A stretch of DNA of 64,000 nt, taken from Sinomonas susongensis (GTDB taxonomy: Bacteria > Actinomycetota > Actinomycetes > Actinomycetales > Micrococcaceae). The stretch covers positions 62,001 to 126,000 of the forward strand of contig NZ_SSNH01000001.1 in NCBI RefSeq assembly GCF_005877005.1, in the 5' to 3' direction. Positions 8,459 through 16,245 of this stretch are shown here, piece by piece. The notes under the pieces are model-generated. The model was not told the DNA's origin. It made no database searches and was given only the letters and a program-made list of their open reading frames with translations. The position numbers and the translations under genes are program-made. Each line of letters starts with the position of its first letter. The first letter of the stretch is position 1.

Positions 8459-8548
8459 GGCATAACCGTCCCGCACGCTAAACGGTCATGCCGTTTCGGG
8501 ACGGTTATGCAGCTGCGGGACGGTTATGCAGCTGCGGGACGGTTATGC
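8459..8548 (-). repeat. right 19-bp repeat array with 14-bp inverted repeat
   Basis: Three units of CGGGACGGTTATGC recur every 19 bp (ending at 8510, 8529 and 8548). A copy in the opposite sense at 8460-8473 pairs perfectly over 14 bp with 8497-8510, giving a hairpin with a 23-nt loop. The unit matches the reverse complement of the left array at 7223-7279 at most positions. Confidence 0.85.
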
Positions 8549-8561
8549 CCCAGAACGCCGG

Positions 8562-9605
8562 CTAGGCCCTCTGCGTTCCTGCGGCGGCACTGTCCCGGGC
8601 GGCGCGGACTGCCGAGCGGCGGCGCCTGCCCGCGAGCAGCATGTCAGCGGTCAGCACCACGAGAGCGAGCCAGACGATCGCGAACCCGGCCCAACGCTCC
8701 GGGCCCATGTGCTCGCCGAGGACGGTCACGGCGAGGATGAACTGCAGGAGCGGCGTCATGTACTGGAGCATGCCGATCATGGTCATCGGGAGCCGCCGGG
8801 CCGAAGCTCCGAAGAACAGCAGGGGGACTGCCGTGACGATGCCGCTCGCCGCCAGGAGCCAGAAGTGCCCGGGCCCGTTGCCGGTGACCGTGAGGGTTCC
8901 CGCCGCGCCCAGCCATGCGACCGCGACGAGGGCGAGCGGCGTGAGGACTACGGTCTCGACGGTGAGGCTCGTGACCGCAGGCACGGTGGCGCCGACCCGG
9001 TTCTTGACGAAGCCGTAGAAGCCGAAGCTGAACGCGAGGATGAGGGCGATCCACGGCACGCGCCCGTAGGCGACGGCGAGGACGATGACGGCCACGAAGC
9101 CGATGACGACGGCAGTCCACTGCAGCGGGCGCAGCCGCTCCTTGAGCAGGATCACGCCGAGGAGCACGCTCACGATGGGATTGATGAAGTAGCCGAGGGA
9201 CGCCTCGATCGCCTGCCCGCTCAGCACGCCATACGTGTACGTGAGCCAGTTGATCGCGATCAGAACGGCGGCGACCGCAAGGATCCCGAATCCGCGCCGG
9301 GACCGGAAGACTGCCGCAAGCGAACCCCATGACCGGGTCACCGCGATCAGGACGAGGCACACGACGAGCGAGAACAGCACGCGGTCGGAGACGATCTCCA
9401 CGGGGCCCGCGGGCGCCAGCGTGATGAAGTAGAGCGGGAGGAGCCCCCAGAGCCCATAGGCTCCGATGCCGTACAGGAGACCCGCCCCGGTGCGGGGAGC
9501 TTCCGTCGGGTCCGTCTGGGGACTGTTCTGGGCGGCCCGTTCCTGGGCGCCGTTGTTGCCGTTGTTCTGAGCGGGAAGGTTCTGGGCGGGCGGCTTCACG
9601 GTCAC
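8562..9605 (-). CDS. rarD: RarD-like EamA (DMT) family transporter
   Basis: A 347-residue integral membrane protein of the drug/metabolite transporter superfamily with two EamA repeats and about ten hydrophobic segments. RarD hallmarks are present: LYGIGAYGLWGLLPLYF near the start, a long INWLTYTYGVLSGQAIEASLGYFINP block and LLLFFGASARRLPMTMIGMLQYMTPLLQF-type sequence in the second repeat. The natural substrate of RarD proteins is not firmly established. The first 40 residues are a low-complexity Gln/Asn/Ala/Pro tail, unusual for the family. GTG codons at 9605 and 9599 are both possible starts. The stop falls 14 bp from the right repeat array, so the gene borders the repeat-flanked DUF559 module. 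Confidence 0.85.
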   Translation of the reverse strand: MTVKPPAQNLPAQNNGNNGAQERAAQNSPQTDPTEAPRTGAGLLYGIGAYGLWGLLPLYFITLAPAGPVEIVSDRVLFSLVVCLVLIAVTRSWGSLAAVFRSRRGFGILAVAAVLIAINWLTYTYGVLSGQAIEASLGYFINPIVSVLLGVILLKERLRPLQWTAVVIGFVAVIVLAVAYGRVPWIALILAFSFGFYGFVKNRVGATVPAVTSLTVETVVLTPLALVAVAWLGAAGTLTVTGNGPGHFWLLAASGIVTAVPLLFFGASARRLPMTMIGMLQYMTPLLQFILAVTVLGEHMGPERWAGFAIVWLALVVLTADMLLAGRRRRSAVRAARDSAAAGTQRA

Positions 9606-9629
9606 GACCGTACAACGGGATTGCTCCTG

Positions 9630-10379
9630 TCAGGTATTCCGGCGCCCCCAGACGCCCGCGGCGCACAGGTGGAGCGCGACGGCGGCCGCGATGGCACCGA
9701 CGGCGACGAGCGAGACGAGCACCACGAGCTGCACGATGGCGGCCTCGACTGGACTGGCCCCGCCGAGCATCATTCCGACGAAGGCCCCTGGGAGGGTCAC
9801 CGTGCCGACCGTGCGCGTCTGGTCGAGGGTCGGCAGAAGGCCTTCGCGCGCCGTGTGCTGCGAGACGAGGAGGCGCGCGGGCCGCCATTCGAAGCCGAGC
9901 GCGACGGCGGCCTCGACCTCTCCGCGCCGCACCTCCAGCTCGGCGAGGACCCGACGTCCCGCGAGGCTCGTCGTCGTCATCGCCCCGCCGACCTGCTGCC
10001 CGAGGAGGGCGATGAGCGCGAGCCCGTTGAAGGGCAGCACTCCCGTGGCAAGCAGGATGACCGCGGCCGGCAGCACGCTCGCCCCGATCGGGACGGCGGC
10101 CCACCACCAGCGTGGCGGATCGATGCGCCTGCCCGAGGTCACGACGGCGACGGCGAACATCACCAGGGCGAACACGAGTGCGAGCCAGGGGTTCTGGCCG
10201 AGCTGGGAGACGAGGAGGGCGACGACGGCGAGCTGGACGACGGCGCGCACGCTCGCCGTGACCGGAGGGAGCCACCCGCCGTCGAGCGCCCAGCGGTGCA
10301 CAGCGGCTGCGAGCGCGGTGAGGAGGACGACGGCGACGACGACTCCGGGCCCCAAGCCTAGAAGCGTCGAACTCTGCAC
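9630..10379 (-). CDS. FetB-type ABC transporter permease (UPF0014)
   Basis: The protein (about 249 residues) has seven hydrophobic segments and the UPF0014 core: RAVVQLAVVALLV in the second helix, ALLGQQVGGAMTTTSLAGRRVLAELEVRRGEVEAAVALG, and TVGTVTLPGAFVGMMLGGASPVEAAIVQLVV. FetB in E. coli is the permease of an iron-efflux ABC transporter; the ATPase partner FetA is not adjacent here. I place the start at GTG 10379, where TATTGT lies 7 nt upstream and the N terminus matches the family; a GTG at 10412 is an alternative adding 11 residues. The gene is divergent from the second ferredoxin reductase with overlapping -10 elements. Confidence 0.8.
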   Translation of the reverse strand: MQSSTLLGLGPGVVVAVVLLTALAAAVHRWALDGGWLPPVTASVRAVVQLAVVALLVSQLGQNPWLALVFALVMFAVAVVTSGRRIDPPRWWWAAVPIGASVLPAAVILLATGVLPFNGLALIALLGQQVGGAMTTTSLAGRRVLAELEVRRGEVEAAVALGFEWRPARLLVSQHTAREGLLPTLDQTRTVGTVTLPGAFVGMMLGGASPVEAAIVQLVVLVSLVAVGAIAAAVALHLCAAGVWGRRNT

Positions 10380-10385
10380 CCGAAC

Positions 10386-10391
10386 TACAAT
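10386..10391. promoter_or_regulatory. shared -10 region between fetB-like gene and second fprA
   Basis: TACAAT at 10386-10391 can serve as the -10 hexamer for the rightward ferredoxin reductase; the overlapping TATTGT on the other strand lies 7 nt before GTG 10379 of the leftward permease. Both readings use nearly the same bases, implying mutually exclusive transcription. Confidence 0.4.
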
Positions 10392-10441
10392 AGGAGGCTG
10401 CGTGCCCAACACGGCGCGCCCGCTGCCGGAAGGATGCCCAC

Positions 10442-11872
10442 GTGACCAACGTCTCTGCCCGACCCCTGCGCGTCGCCGTCATCGGCGCCGGGCCAGCCGG
10501 TGTCTACGCGGCAGACATCCTCACGAAGTCGAACGAGGTCAAGGACGGAGACGTCGAGGTCAGCATCGACCTCTTCGACCAGTACCCGGCTCCCTACGGG
10601 CTCATCCGCTACGGCGTCGCGCCGGACCATCCCCGCATCAAGGGCATCGTGAACGCGCTCCACAAGGTCCTCGACCGGGGAGACATCCGTTTCATCGGCA
10701 ACGTGACCTACGGCCGAGATCTGACCCTGAGCGACTTCCGCCACCTCTATGACGCAGTCATCTTCGCGACGGGCGCGATCAAGGACGCAAGGCTCGACAT
10801 CCCGGGCGCCGACCTCGAAGGCTCCTTCGGGGGTGCCGACTTCGTCTCCTGGTACGACGGGCACCCCGACGTGCCCCGCGACTGGCCGCTCGATGCCAAG
10901 GAAGTCGCCGTCCTCGGCAACGGCAACGTCGCCCTCGACGTGGCCCGCATGCTGTCGAAGCACGCCGACGACCTGCTCGTCACCGAAATCCCCGACAACG
11001 TCTACCAGGCGCTCAAGCGAAGCCCCGTCACGGACGTCCACGTCTTCGGCCGCCGTGGCCCGGCCCAGGTCAAGTTCACACCGCTCGAGCTCCGCGAGCT
11101 CTCGCACTCGCGCGACGTGGACATCGTGCTGTACCCCGAGGACTTCGAGTTCGATGAGGCCTCGGACGAGGCGATCCGCACGAACAACCAGGTCAAGACG
11201 ATGGTCAACACTCTCGCGAACTGGATGGCCGAGGACCAGGACACGGGGGCCTCGCGCCGCCTGCACCTGCACTTCCTCCACAGCCCCGTCGAGATCTACG
11301 ACTCGCCGGAGACGCCGGGCAGGGTCGCGGGGATCCGCTTCGAGCGTATGGAGCTCGACGGGACGGGCAACGTGCGCGGCACCGGCGAGTACGAGGACTA
11401 CCCGGTGCAGGCCGTGTACCGTGCCATTGGCTATCACGGCTCCGAACTCGCCGAGCTCGAGTACGACGTCCACCGGGGCATCATCCCGAACGACGGCGGG
11501 CGCGTCCTCGACGCGGAGGGGAAGCCGGTTCCCGGGGTGTACACGACCGGATGGATCAAGCGAGGGCCCGTCGGGCTCATCGGCCACACTAAGGGCGACG
11601 CCCTCGAGACGATCGGCTGCCTGCTCGAGGACCGCGACTCGCTCGAGCCCGCGGACAACCCGGACGAGCACGCGATCATCGCGCTGCTCGAGGAGCGCGG
11701 CGTCGAGTACACGACGTGGGAGGGCTGGAACGAGCTGGACGCCCACGAGCGGGCCCTCGGCGAGAAGTTCACGGCCGAGTCCGCTGAGCGCGGGACCACG
11801 GTGCAGCGCGAGCGGGTCAAGGTCGTACCGCGCGAAGAGATGGTGCGGATCTCGCGGAAGAACGCGGGCTAG
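10442..11872 (+). CDS. FAD-dependent ferredoxin--NADP+ reductase, FprA type (copy 2)
   Basis: The 476-residue protein is a close paralog of the product of 329-1804; most of the alignment is identical, including VIGAGPAGVYAADILTKS, the PAPYGLIRYGVAPDHPRIKG block, FGRRGPAQVKFTPLELRELSHS and GWIKRGPVGLIGHTKGDALETIG. The copies differ mainly near the N terminus, around residues 270-280 (copy 2 lacks several residues of the QPEDLSELT stretch) and at the C-terminal tail. GTG 10442 has a GGAAGGA ribosome site. The redox partner could be a different ferredoxin from that of copy 1. Three short tandem repeats start at its stop codon. Confidence 0.92.
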   Translation: MTNVSARPLRVAVIGAGPAGVYAADILTKSNEVKDGDVEVSIDLFDQYPAPYGLIRYGVAPDHPRIKGIVNALHKVLDRGDIRFIGNVTYGRDLTLSDFRHLYDAVIFATGAIKDARLDIPGADLEGSFGGADFVSWYDGHPDVPRDWPLDAKEVAVLGNGNVALDVARMLSKHADDLLVTEIPDNVYQALKRSPVTDVHVFGRRGPAQVKFTPLELRELSHSRDVDIVLYPEDFEFDEASDEAIRTNNQVKTMVNTLANWMAEDQDTGASRRLHLHFLHSPVEIYDSPETPGRVAGIRFERMELDGTGNVRGTGEYEDYPVQAVYRAIGYHGSELAELEYDVHRGIIPNDGGRVLDAEGKPVPGVYTTGWIKRGPVGLIGHTKGDALETIGCLLEDRDSLEPADNPDEHAIIALLEERGVEYTTWEGWNELDAHERALGEKFTAESAERGTTVQRERVKVVPREEMVRISRKNAG

Positions 11873-11930
11873 CGGATCAAGCAGGGCTAGCGGATCGAGC
11901 ACAGGATAGCGGATCGAGCACGGGCTAACC
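11867..11930 (+). repeat. tandem repeat overlapping the stop codon of fprA copy 2
   Basis: About three and a half copies of an 18-20-bp unit (core TAGCGGATCRAGCA) run from the last codons of the ferredoxin reductase into the intergenic region. Each unit carries a TAG, the first of which is the gene's stop. Confidence 0.75.
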
Positions 11931-11983
11931 CGGTTCACACGGGTCCCGTCCTGACCCGGGAAGTCCGTGGCCGCGAGGCGTCA

Positions 11984-11989
11984 TAGAAT
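11984..11989 (+). promoter_or_regulatory. -10 element for the sigma factor gene
   Basis: TAGAAT at 11984-11989 would start transcription near 11996, giving a leader of about 45 nt with the GGAAGGA ribosome site at 12029-12035 in front of ATG 12042. Confidence 0.45.
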
Positions 11990-12041
11990 CGGCGGAGCGA
12001 ACTCCAACGTCATTGCGACCGTCGAGCCGGAAGGACGTTCC

Positions 12042-13792
12042 ATGGCCGCGAGCGCCGACTCCGAGGCACTGCCCCCAGCGACGAACAGCTGATTGCCGAG
12101 GTCCGCGCGGGGGCGACCGAGGCGTATGCGCAGCTCTTCGAGCGCCACCACAGCGCCGCCGTCGCCCTTGCGCGCCGGTATGCCCGCAACGCGAGCGACG
12201 CCGAAGACCTCGCCTCCGAGGGCTTCGCCAACGTGCTGTCCGCTCTGCGAAGCGGTTCGGGCCCCGAGGCCTTCTTCCGCGCGTACCTCTTCACCTCCAT
12301 CGCCCGGCTCGCGACCCGGGGCAACGTCAAGGCCGGGCGGCAGACACCGAGCGACGAGATGGAGCGGTACGAGGGCGAGCAGCCCTACGAGGATCCGGTC
12401 CTCGAGAGCTTCGAATCGGACGCTGTCTCAGCGGCCTTCAGCGCGCTCCCCGAACGGTGGCAGGCGGTGCTCTGGTACACCGAGATCGAGGGGATGCGGC
12501 CGGCTGCGGTCGCCCCGCTCCTCGGGCTCTCACCGAATGCCGTCTCCGCCCTCGCCCTCCGCGCCCGGGAGGGTCTCCGCCAGGCCTACCTGCAGGCGCA
12601 CGTCGGGAAAGCAGCGGTCGACGACGGGTGCGCGCCGTTCGCGGACCAGCTCGGCGCCTACGTGCGGAACGGGTTGAGTCCCCGCAAGGCGAAGAAGGTC
12701 CGCGAGCACGTCGAGTTCTGCCCCCGCTGTTCCGCGGCCCTGCTCGAGCTCGACGATGTCGGCGTCGGCATGCGGGCTGTGGTCTTCCCTCTCGTGACCG
12801 CACTGCCGTTCGCGGCGCCGGCGGCGGGGAAGATCGTGGGCGGGGGTCTTGCGCTGGGAGGCGGCGAGTGGCTCCGTCGGGCCGTCGGCAAGGTCGGCGC
12901 GGGGAATCTCGTCCTGGTCGGCGCCGCCCTGGCCATGGTCGTCGCGGGCGGCGTTGCCGTCGCGTCAATCGGGTGGTTGCCCCCTGATCCGCTCGTCGAC
13001 GCAGCCCGCCCGTTGGGTTCCGCGTCGTCGAGTGCCAGCGTCCTGCCCGAGGCCCCCGGTTCCGGCGCCTCCGGCGTTCCGGCTGAAGAAGCGGTGCGGG
13101 CCGGGGAAGCGGTGCGGGCCGGGGAAGCGGTGCCGTCTGAGGAAGCAGTGCCTATTGAAGAAGCAGTGCCTGTTGAGGAAGCAGTGCCTGTTGAAGAAGC
13201 GGTACCGGCTGAACGGGCAGCCCCGGCGCGACCGCTTGCGCGACGCCTTCCTCCTGCCGCGCCTGTCCAGGCGCCTGTCCCGGCGTCTGCACCGGTCGCT
13301 ACAGGGGTCCCGACACGTATCCCGGCACCTCCAACGGCGCCGGCTCCCTTCGCCCCCACGAGCCCCACGCTGCCGAGGCTCCCGCCGAGCCCGACGGCGG
13401 TTCCGACGGCGGTTCCGACCCCAAGCGCTGCCAGCTTCCCGTACACCCTCGCGGGGACGGTCTCGCATGCTTCGGGAATGCCGAGCACGGACTCGGTCCA
13501 GCTCAGGGCGAATCTGGCGCGACAGCCGTCCCAGCCCACCGAAGTGGTCGTCAGGATCCGCTACGGCTCCCTCGACCAGCCTGCGTGGTCGGCGCCGTGG
13601 TCGTGCTCGCCGTTCCTCGACGTGACCGTCCCCTCGACAACCCTCACGTGCGTAGCTCCGTTCGGCGGCGGTCCACAGCTCCCGGCGCTGACCCTCGCGT
13701 GGGGGACGGCCACCCCTCCGGGCATCGGCGGCGAGGCCGTCCTCGAGGAGCTCCTCACCGGAGCTGCAGTCTCCAACCGCTGGACCTTCTGA
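12042..13792 (+). CDS. membrane-anchored ECF-like sigma factor fused to zinc-binding anti-sigma segment; apparent frameshift at codon 11-12
   Basis: ATG 12042 with an ideal GGAAGGA site opens a frame that ends after 16 codons. From 12074 the -1 frame continues without interruption to 13792, and the joint peptide (MAASADSEALPP then SDEQLIAEVRAGATEAY) is what sigma-70 region 2 requires. The shift lies in the C5 run 12072-12076; one more C would restore the frame. The joined protein (about 583 residues) has sigma region 2 (about 13-75), region 4 (about 135-180), an H-x3-C-x2-C zinc motif (HVEFCPRC), a hydrophobic span VLVGAALAMVVAGGVAVASIG, a Pro/Ala-rich linker with seven hexapeptide repeats and a Trp/Cys-containing C-terminal domain. 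It resembles actinobacterial ECF groups with C-terminal anti-sigma and membrane extensions. Without frameshifting, the first in-frame GTG (12233) would cut region 2. Confidence 0.75.
13088..13213 (+). repeat. in-frame 18-bp minisatellite in the sigma factor linker
   Basis: Seven tandem 18-bp units encode EAVRAG, EAVRAG, EAVPSE, EAVPIE, EAVPVE, EAVPVE and EAVPAE. The units keep the frame, so copy-number change would alter linker length only. Confidence 0.9.
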
Positions 13793-13950
13793 CTAGAGGA
13801 TCACCGCAGAGGCTCAGGGGGCGCGACGTCGGCTTCCGCATGGTGAGACGATTTGATCGTCCCATGGAGTGGACTCCTAAGGTTAACGGGTTGTTCTGGC
13901 CTAGCCGGGTTCGTTGCCCGCGGCCCCATCACCCGAGCCCCAGGAAGACG

Positions 13951-15483
13951 ATGCAGATCCTTCGCACCAAACCCATCGAGCAGTCGCTCGCCGATTCCGA
14001 CGAGCCGGGGAGGCGGCTCAAGCGGTCGCTCAGTACCTGGGACCTCATGATCATGGGCATCGCCGTCGCGGTCGGTGCCGGCATCTTCTCGGTGGGCGCA
14101 AAGGCCGCCGCGAGCTTCGCCGGACCGGCAGTGACCGTCTCGTTCGCGATCGCTGCCGTCGCGTGTGCGCTGGCCATCATGTGCTATGCCGAATTCGCGA
14201 CCGCGATCCCCGTGGCCGGCTCCGCCTACGTGTTCACCTACGCCACGATGGGCGAGCTCCTCGCATGGATCATCGGCTGGAACCTGATCCTCGAGCTCTT
14301 CACGGCGGGTGCCGTCGTCGCGAAGTACTGGGGTCTCTACCTGAGCAAGGTCTTCGCCCTGGTGGGGCTCGACGTCCCTGCCAGCATCCAGCTCGGGCCG
14401 GTCGAGCTCGTCTGGGGCCCGTTCCTGATCGTCGCAATCTTCACGGACCTGCTCGTCCTCGGGACGAAGCTCTCCGCGCGCGTCGCGAACTTCTTCACCA
14501 TCGTGAAGATCGCCGTCGTCCTCTTCGTCATCGTCGTCGGATTCATGTACGTCAAGGCGCAGAACTACGCCCCCTTCGTTCCCGCGTCGGTGCCCTCGCA
14601 CGCATCGGGGGGCACGGCGGTCCTCCAGCAGTCCCTCTTCGCCTTCGCGACCGGCTCGGCCCCGGCGCAGTACGGCCTCTTCGGCGTGTTCGCGGGTGCT
14701 GCGCTCGTGTTCTTCGCGTTCATCGGCTTCGACGTGGTCGCGACGAGCGCGGAAGAGGTCAAGAATCCCCAGAAGACCCTGCCGCGCGGCATCTTCGCCG
14801 GACTCGCCGCTGTGACGCTGCTCTACATCCTCGTCTCGCTCGCCCTGACCGGGATGGTGCCCTACACGACGCTCGCCGCAGCGGACCAGCCCACCCTCAC
14901 CACGGCGTTCGAGGCCGTCGGCAACACGGGTGCCGCGAAGGTCATCGCGTTCGGCTCGCTCGTGGGCCTCACGACCGTCATCATGGTCCTGCTCATGGGC
15001 TTCGCGCGCGTTGTGCTCGCGATGAGCCGTGACGGACTCCTGCCCCGCGCGCTTTCGGTCACCTCGGAGAAGCGTTCGACGCCGGCCCGTCTCCAGATCC
15101 TGTGCGGCGCCCTCGTCGCCCTCGTCGCGGGCCTCACGCAGGTCGATGTGCTCGAAGAGATGATCAACATCGGCACGCTCTCGGCCTTCGTCGTCGTGAG
15201 CCTCGGGATCATCGTCCTGCGCCGGCGCCGCCCCGACCTCAAGCCCTCGTTCCGGGTGCCTTTCGGAAAGGTGATCCCGATTGTGTCGGCCGTCCTGTGC
15301 CTGTACCTCATGACCAACCTCGCGGTCGAGACCTGGATCTACTTCGCCGGCTGGCTCGTGGTGGGCCTGATCATCTACTTCTCCTATGGACAGCGCCACT
15401 CGCGGCTCAACGAGCGCTTCGCTGCGGCGCGGGAGGCGGTTGCGCCGGCGGCCGCAGAACGTGTCCCGAGCCGCGAATCCTGA
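13951..15483 (+). CDS. APC superfamily amino acid permease (cationic amino acid transporter type)
   Basis: The 510-residue membrane protein has about 12 hydrophobic segments and the APC signatures LSTWDLMIMGIAVAVGAGIFSVG in helix 1, ATAIPVAGSAYVFTYATMGELLAWIIGWNLILE in helices 2-3 and FFAFIGFDVVATSAEEVKNPQKTLPRGI after helix 6. These are typical of the CAT-like branch (YfnA/Rv2320c type). Import of a cationic or branched amino acid is probable; the substrate cannot be fixed. ATG 13951 has an AGGAAG site and matches the family start, while the frame upstream back to 13585 is non-homologous. The 13793-13950 gap shows no clear promoter. A TetR regulator follows on the same strand and may control it. 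Confidence 0.88.
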   Translation: MQILRTKPIEQSLADSDEPGRRLKRSLSTWDLMIMGIAVAVGAGIFSVGAKAAASFAGPAVTVSFAIAAVACALAIMCYAEFATAIPVAGSAYVFTYATMGELLAWIIGWNLILELFTAGAVVAKYWGLYLSKVFALVGLDVPASIQLGPVELVWGPFLIVAIFTDLLVLGTKLSARVANFFTIVKIAVVLFVIVVGFMYVKAQNYAPFVPASVPSHASGGTAVLQQSLFAFATGSAPAQYGLFGVFAGAALVFFAFIGFDVVATSAEEVKNPQKTLPRGIFAGLAAVTLLYILVSLALTGMVPYTTLAAADQPTLTTAFEAVGNTGAAKVIAFGSLVGLTTVIMVLLMGFARVVLAMSRDGLLPRALSVTSEKRSTPARLQILCGALVALVAGLTQVDVLEEMINIGTLSAFVVVSLGIIVLRRRRPDLKPSFRVPFGKVIPIVSAVLCLYLMTNLAVETWIYFAGWLVVGLIIYFSYGQRHSRLNERFAAAREAVAPAAAERVPSRES

Positions 15484-15567
15484 GAGGCCCGCTGTAGGAT
15501 CTTCGCAAGGGGACACACAGTCGGCACATCCGATTACGCGTTTGTGATCGGTAGCAAGGAATGGTTT

Positions 15568-16170
15568 ATGGCAAGACCGCCGCGGCCAGAGCGGAAGACG
15601 GAGCTGCTTGAGCAGATTCTCGAATTCCTACTGGACAAGACGCTTGCAGACCTGACCTTCCGGAGCCTCGCCGACGGGCTGGGCATCAGCAGCTACGTCC
15701 TCGTCTACCACTTCGGGAACCGCGAGCAGCTCGTGTCGGAGATCATCCGCGGCATCGAGTCCCGCTTCGACCGGCTGCGCCCGGGCCCCGAGCATCTTGG
15801 CCTCTCCGAGCTGGTCCTGTGGTCCCGCGCAGTGTTCGAGCAGTCGCTCGAGAACCGCGGCCGCCAGCTCCAGCGGCTCGAGTTCGAGGCAGCCGTCCAG
15901 GACGCGGTGGCGGAGCGCGCCCGGGGGAACTCGGTCGCAGGGTACCTCGGCTGGTGCTCCTTCCTCGCGTCGTGGCTCGAGGAGGAGGGCCTCCCGGCGA
16001 AGGAGGCCGCAGTGCGGGGACGTGCGTATGTCGCCTCCGTGATGGGCATCCTCTACGACTACGTCATCTGCGCCGACCGCGAGTCGGCGAGTGCGTCGTT
16101 CGAGATGCTCACCGACGCGTTCATCCGGCAGCTTGACGCGGCGCGCCCGTCATTCGAGGGCCGGGCATAG
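15568..16170 (+). CDS. TetR-family transcriptional regulator
   Basis: The 200-residue protein has an N-terminal helix-turn-helix (about residues 12-58; LADLTFRSLADGLGISSYVLVYHFGNREQLVSEII) and a C-terminal helical ligand domain as in TetR repressors. ATG 15568 is chosen for its AAGGA ribosome site (15556-15560); a GTG at 15544 would add eight residues. It lies 84 bp after the amino acid permease on the same strand, suggesting co-transcription or control of that gene. The ligand is unknown. Confidence 0.85.
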   Translation: MARPPRPERKTELLEQILEFLLDKTLADLTFRSLADGLGISSYVLVYHFGNREQLVSEIIRGIESRFDRLRPGPEHLGLSELVLWSRAVFEQSLENRGRQLQRLEFEAAVQDAVAERARGNSVAGYLGWCSFLASWLEEEGLPAKEAAVRGRAYVASVMGILYDYVICADRESASASFEMLTDAFIRQLDAARPSFEGRA

Positions 16171-16193
16171 ACCAACGCCGTACGCCGAAGCGG

Positions 16194-16234
16194 AACGGCC
16201 ACGCCCCGACGGATTCCGTCGGGGCGTGGCCGTT
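16194..16234. terminator. bidirectional terminator between tetR and katA
   Basis: A perfect 20-bp inverted repeat (arms 16194-16213 and 16215-16234) sits between the convergent TetR and catalase genes. It ends in GTTTCC on the top strand and is nearly symmetrical, so it can serve both. Confidence 0.8.
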
Positions 16235-16245
16235 TCCTTGCGTGC

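Noticed and set aside
7206-8548. CRISPR array
   Set aside because: The repeats are tandem or nearly so with no unique spacers of 30-40 bp and no cas genes.
12233-13792. Sigma factor starting at GTG 12233 as an intact gene
   Set aside because: This start removes most of sigma region 2, has no ribosome site, and leaves the ideal ATG 12042 unexplained.
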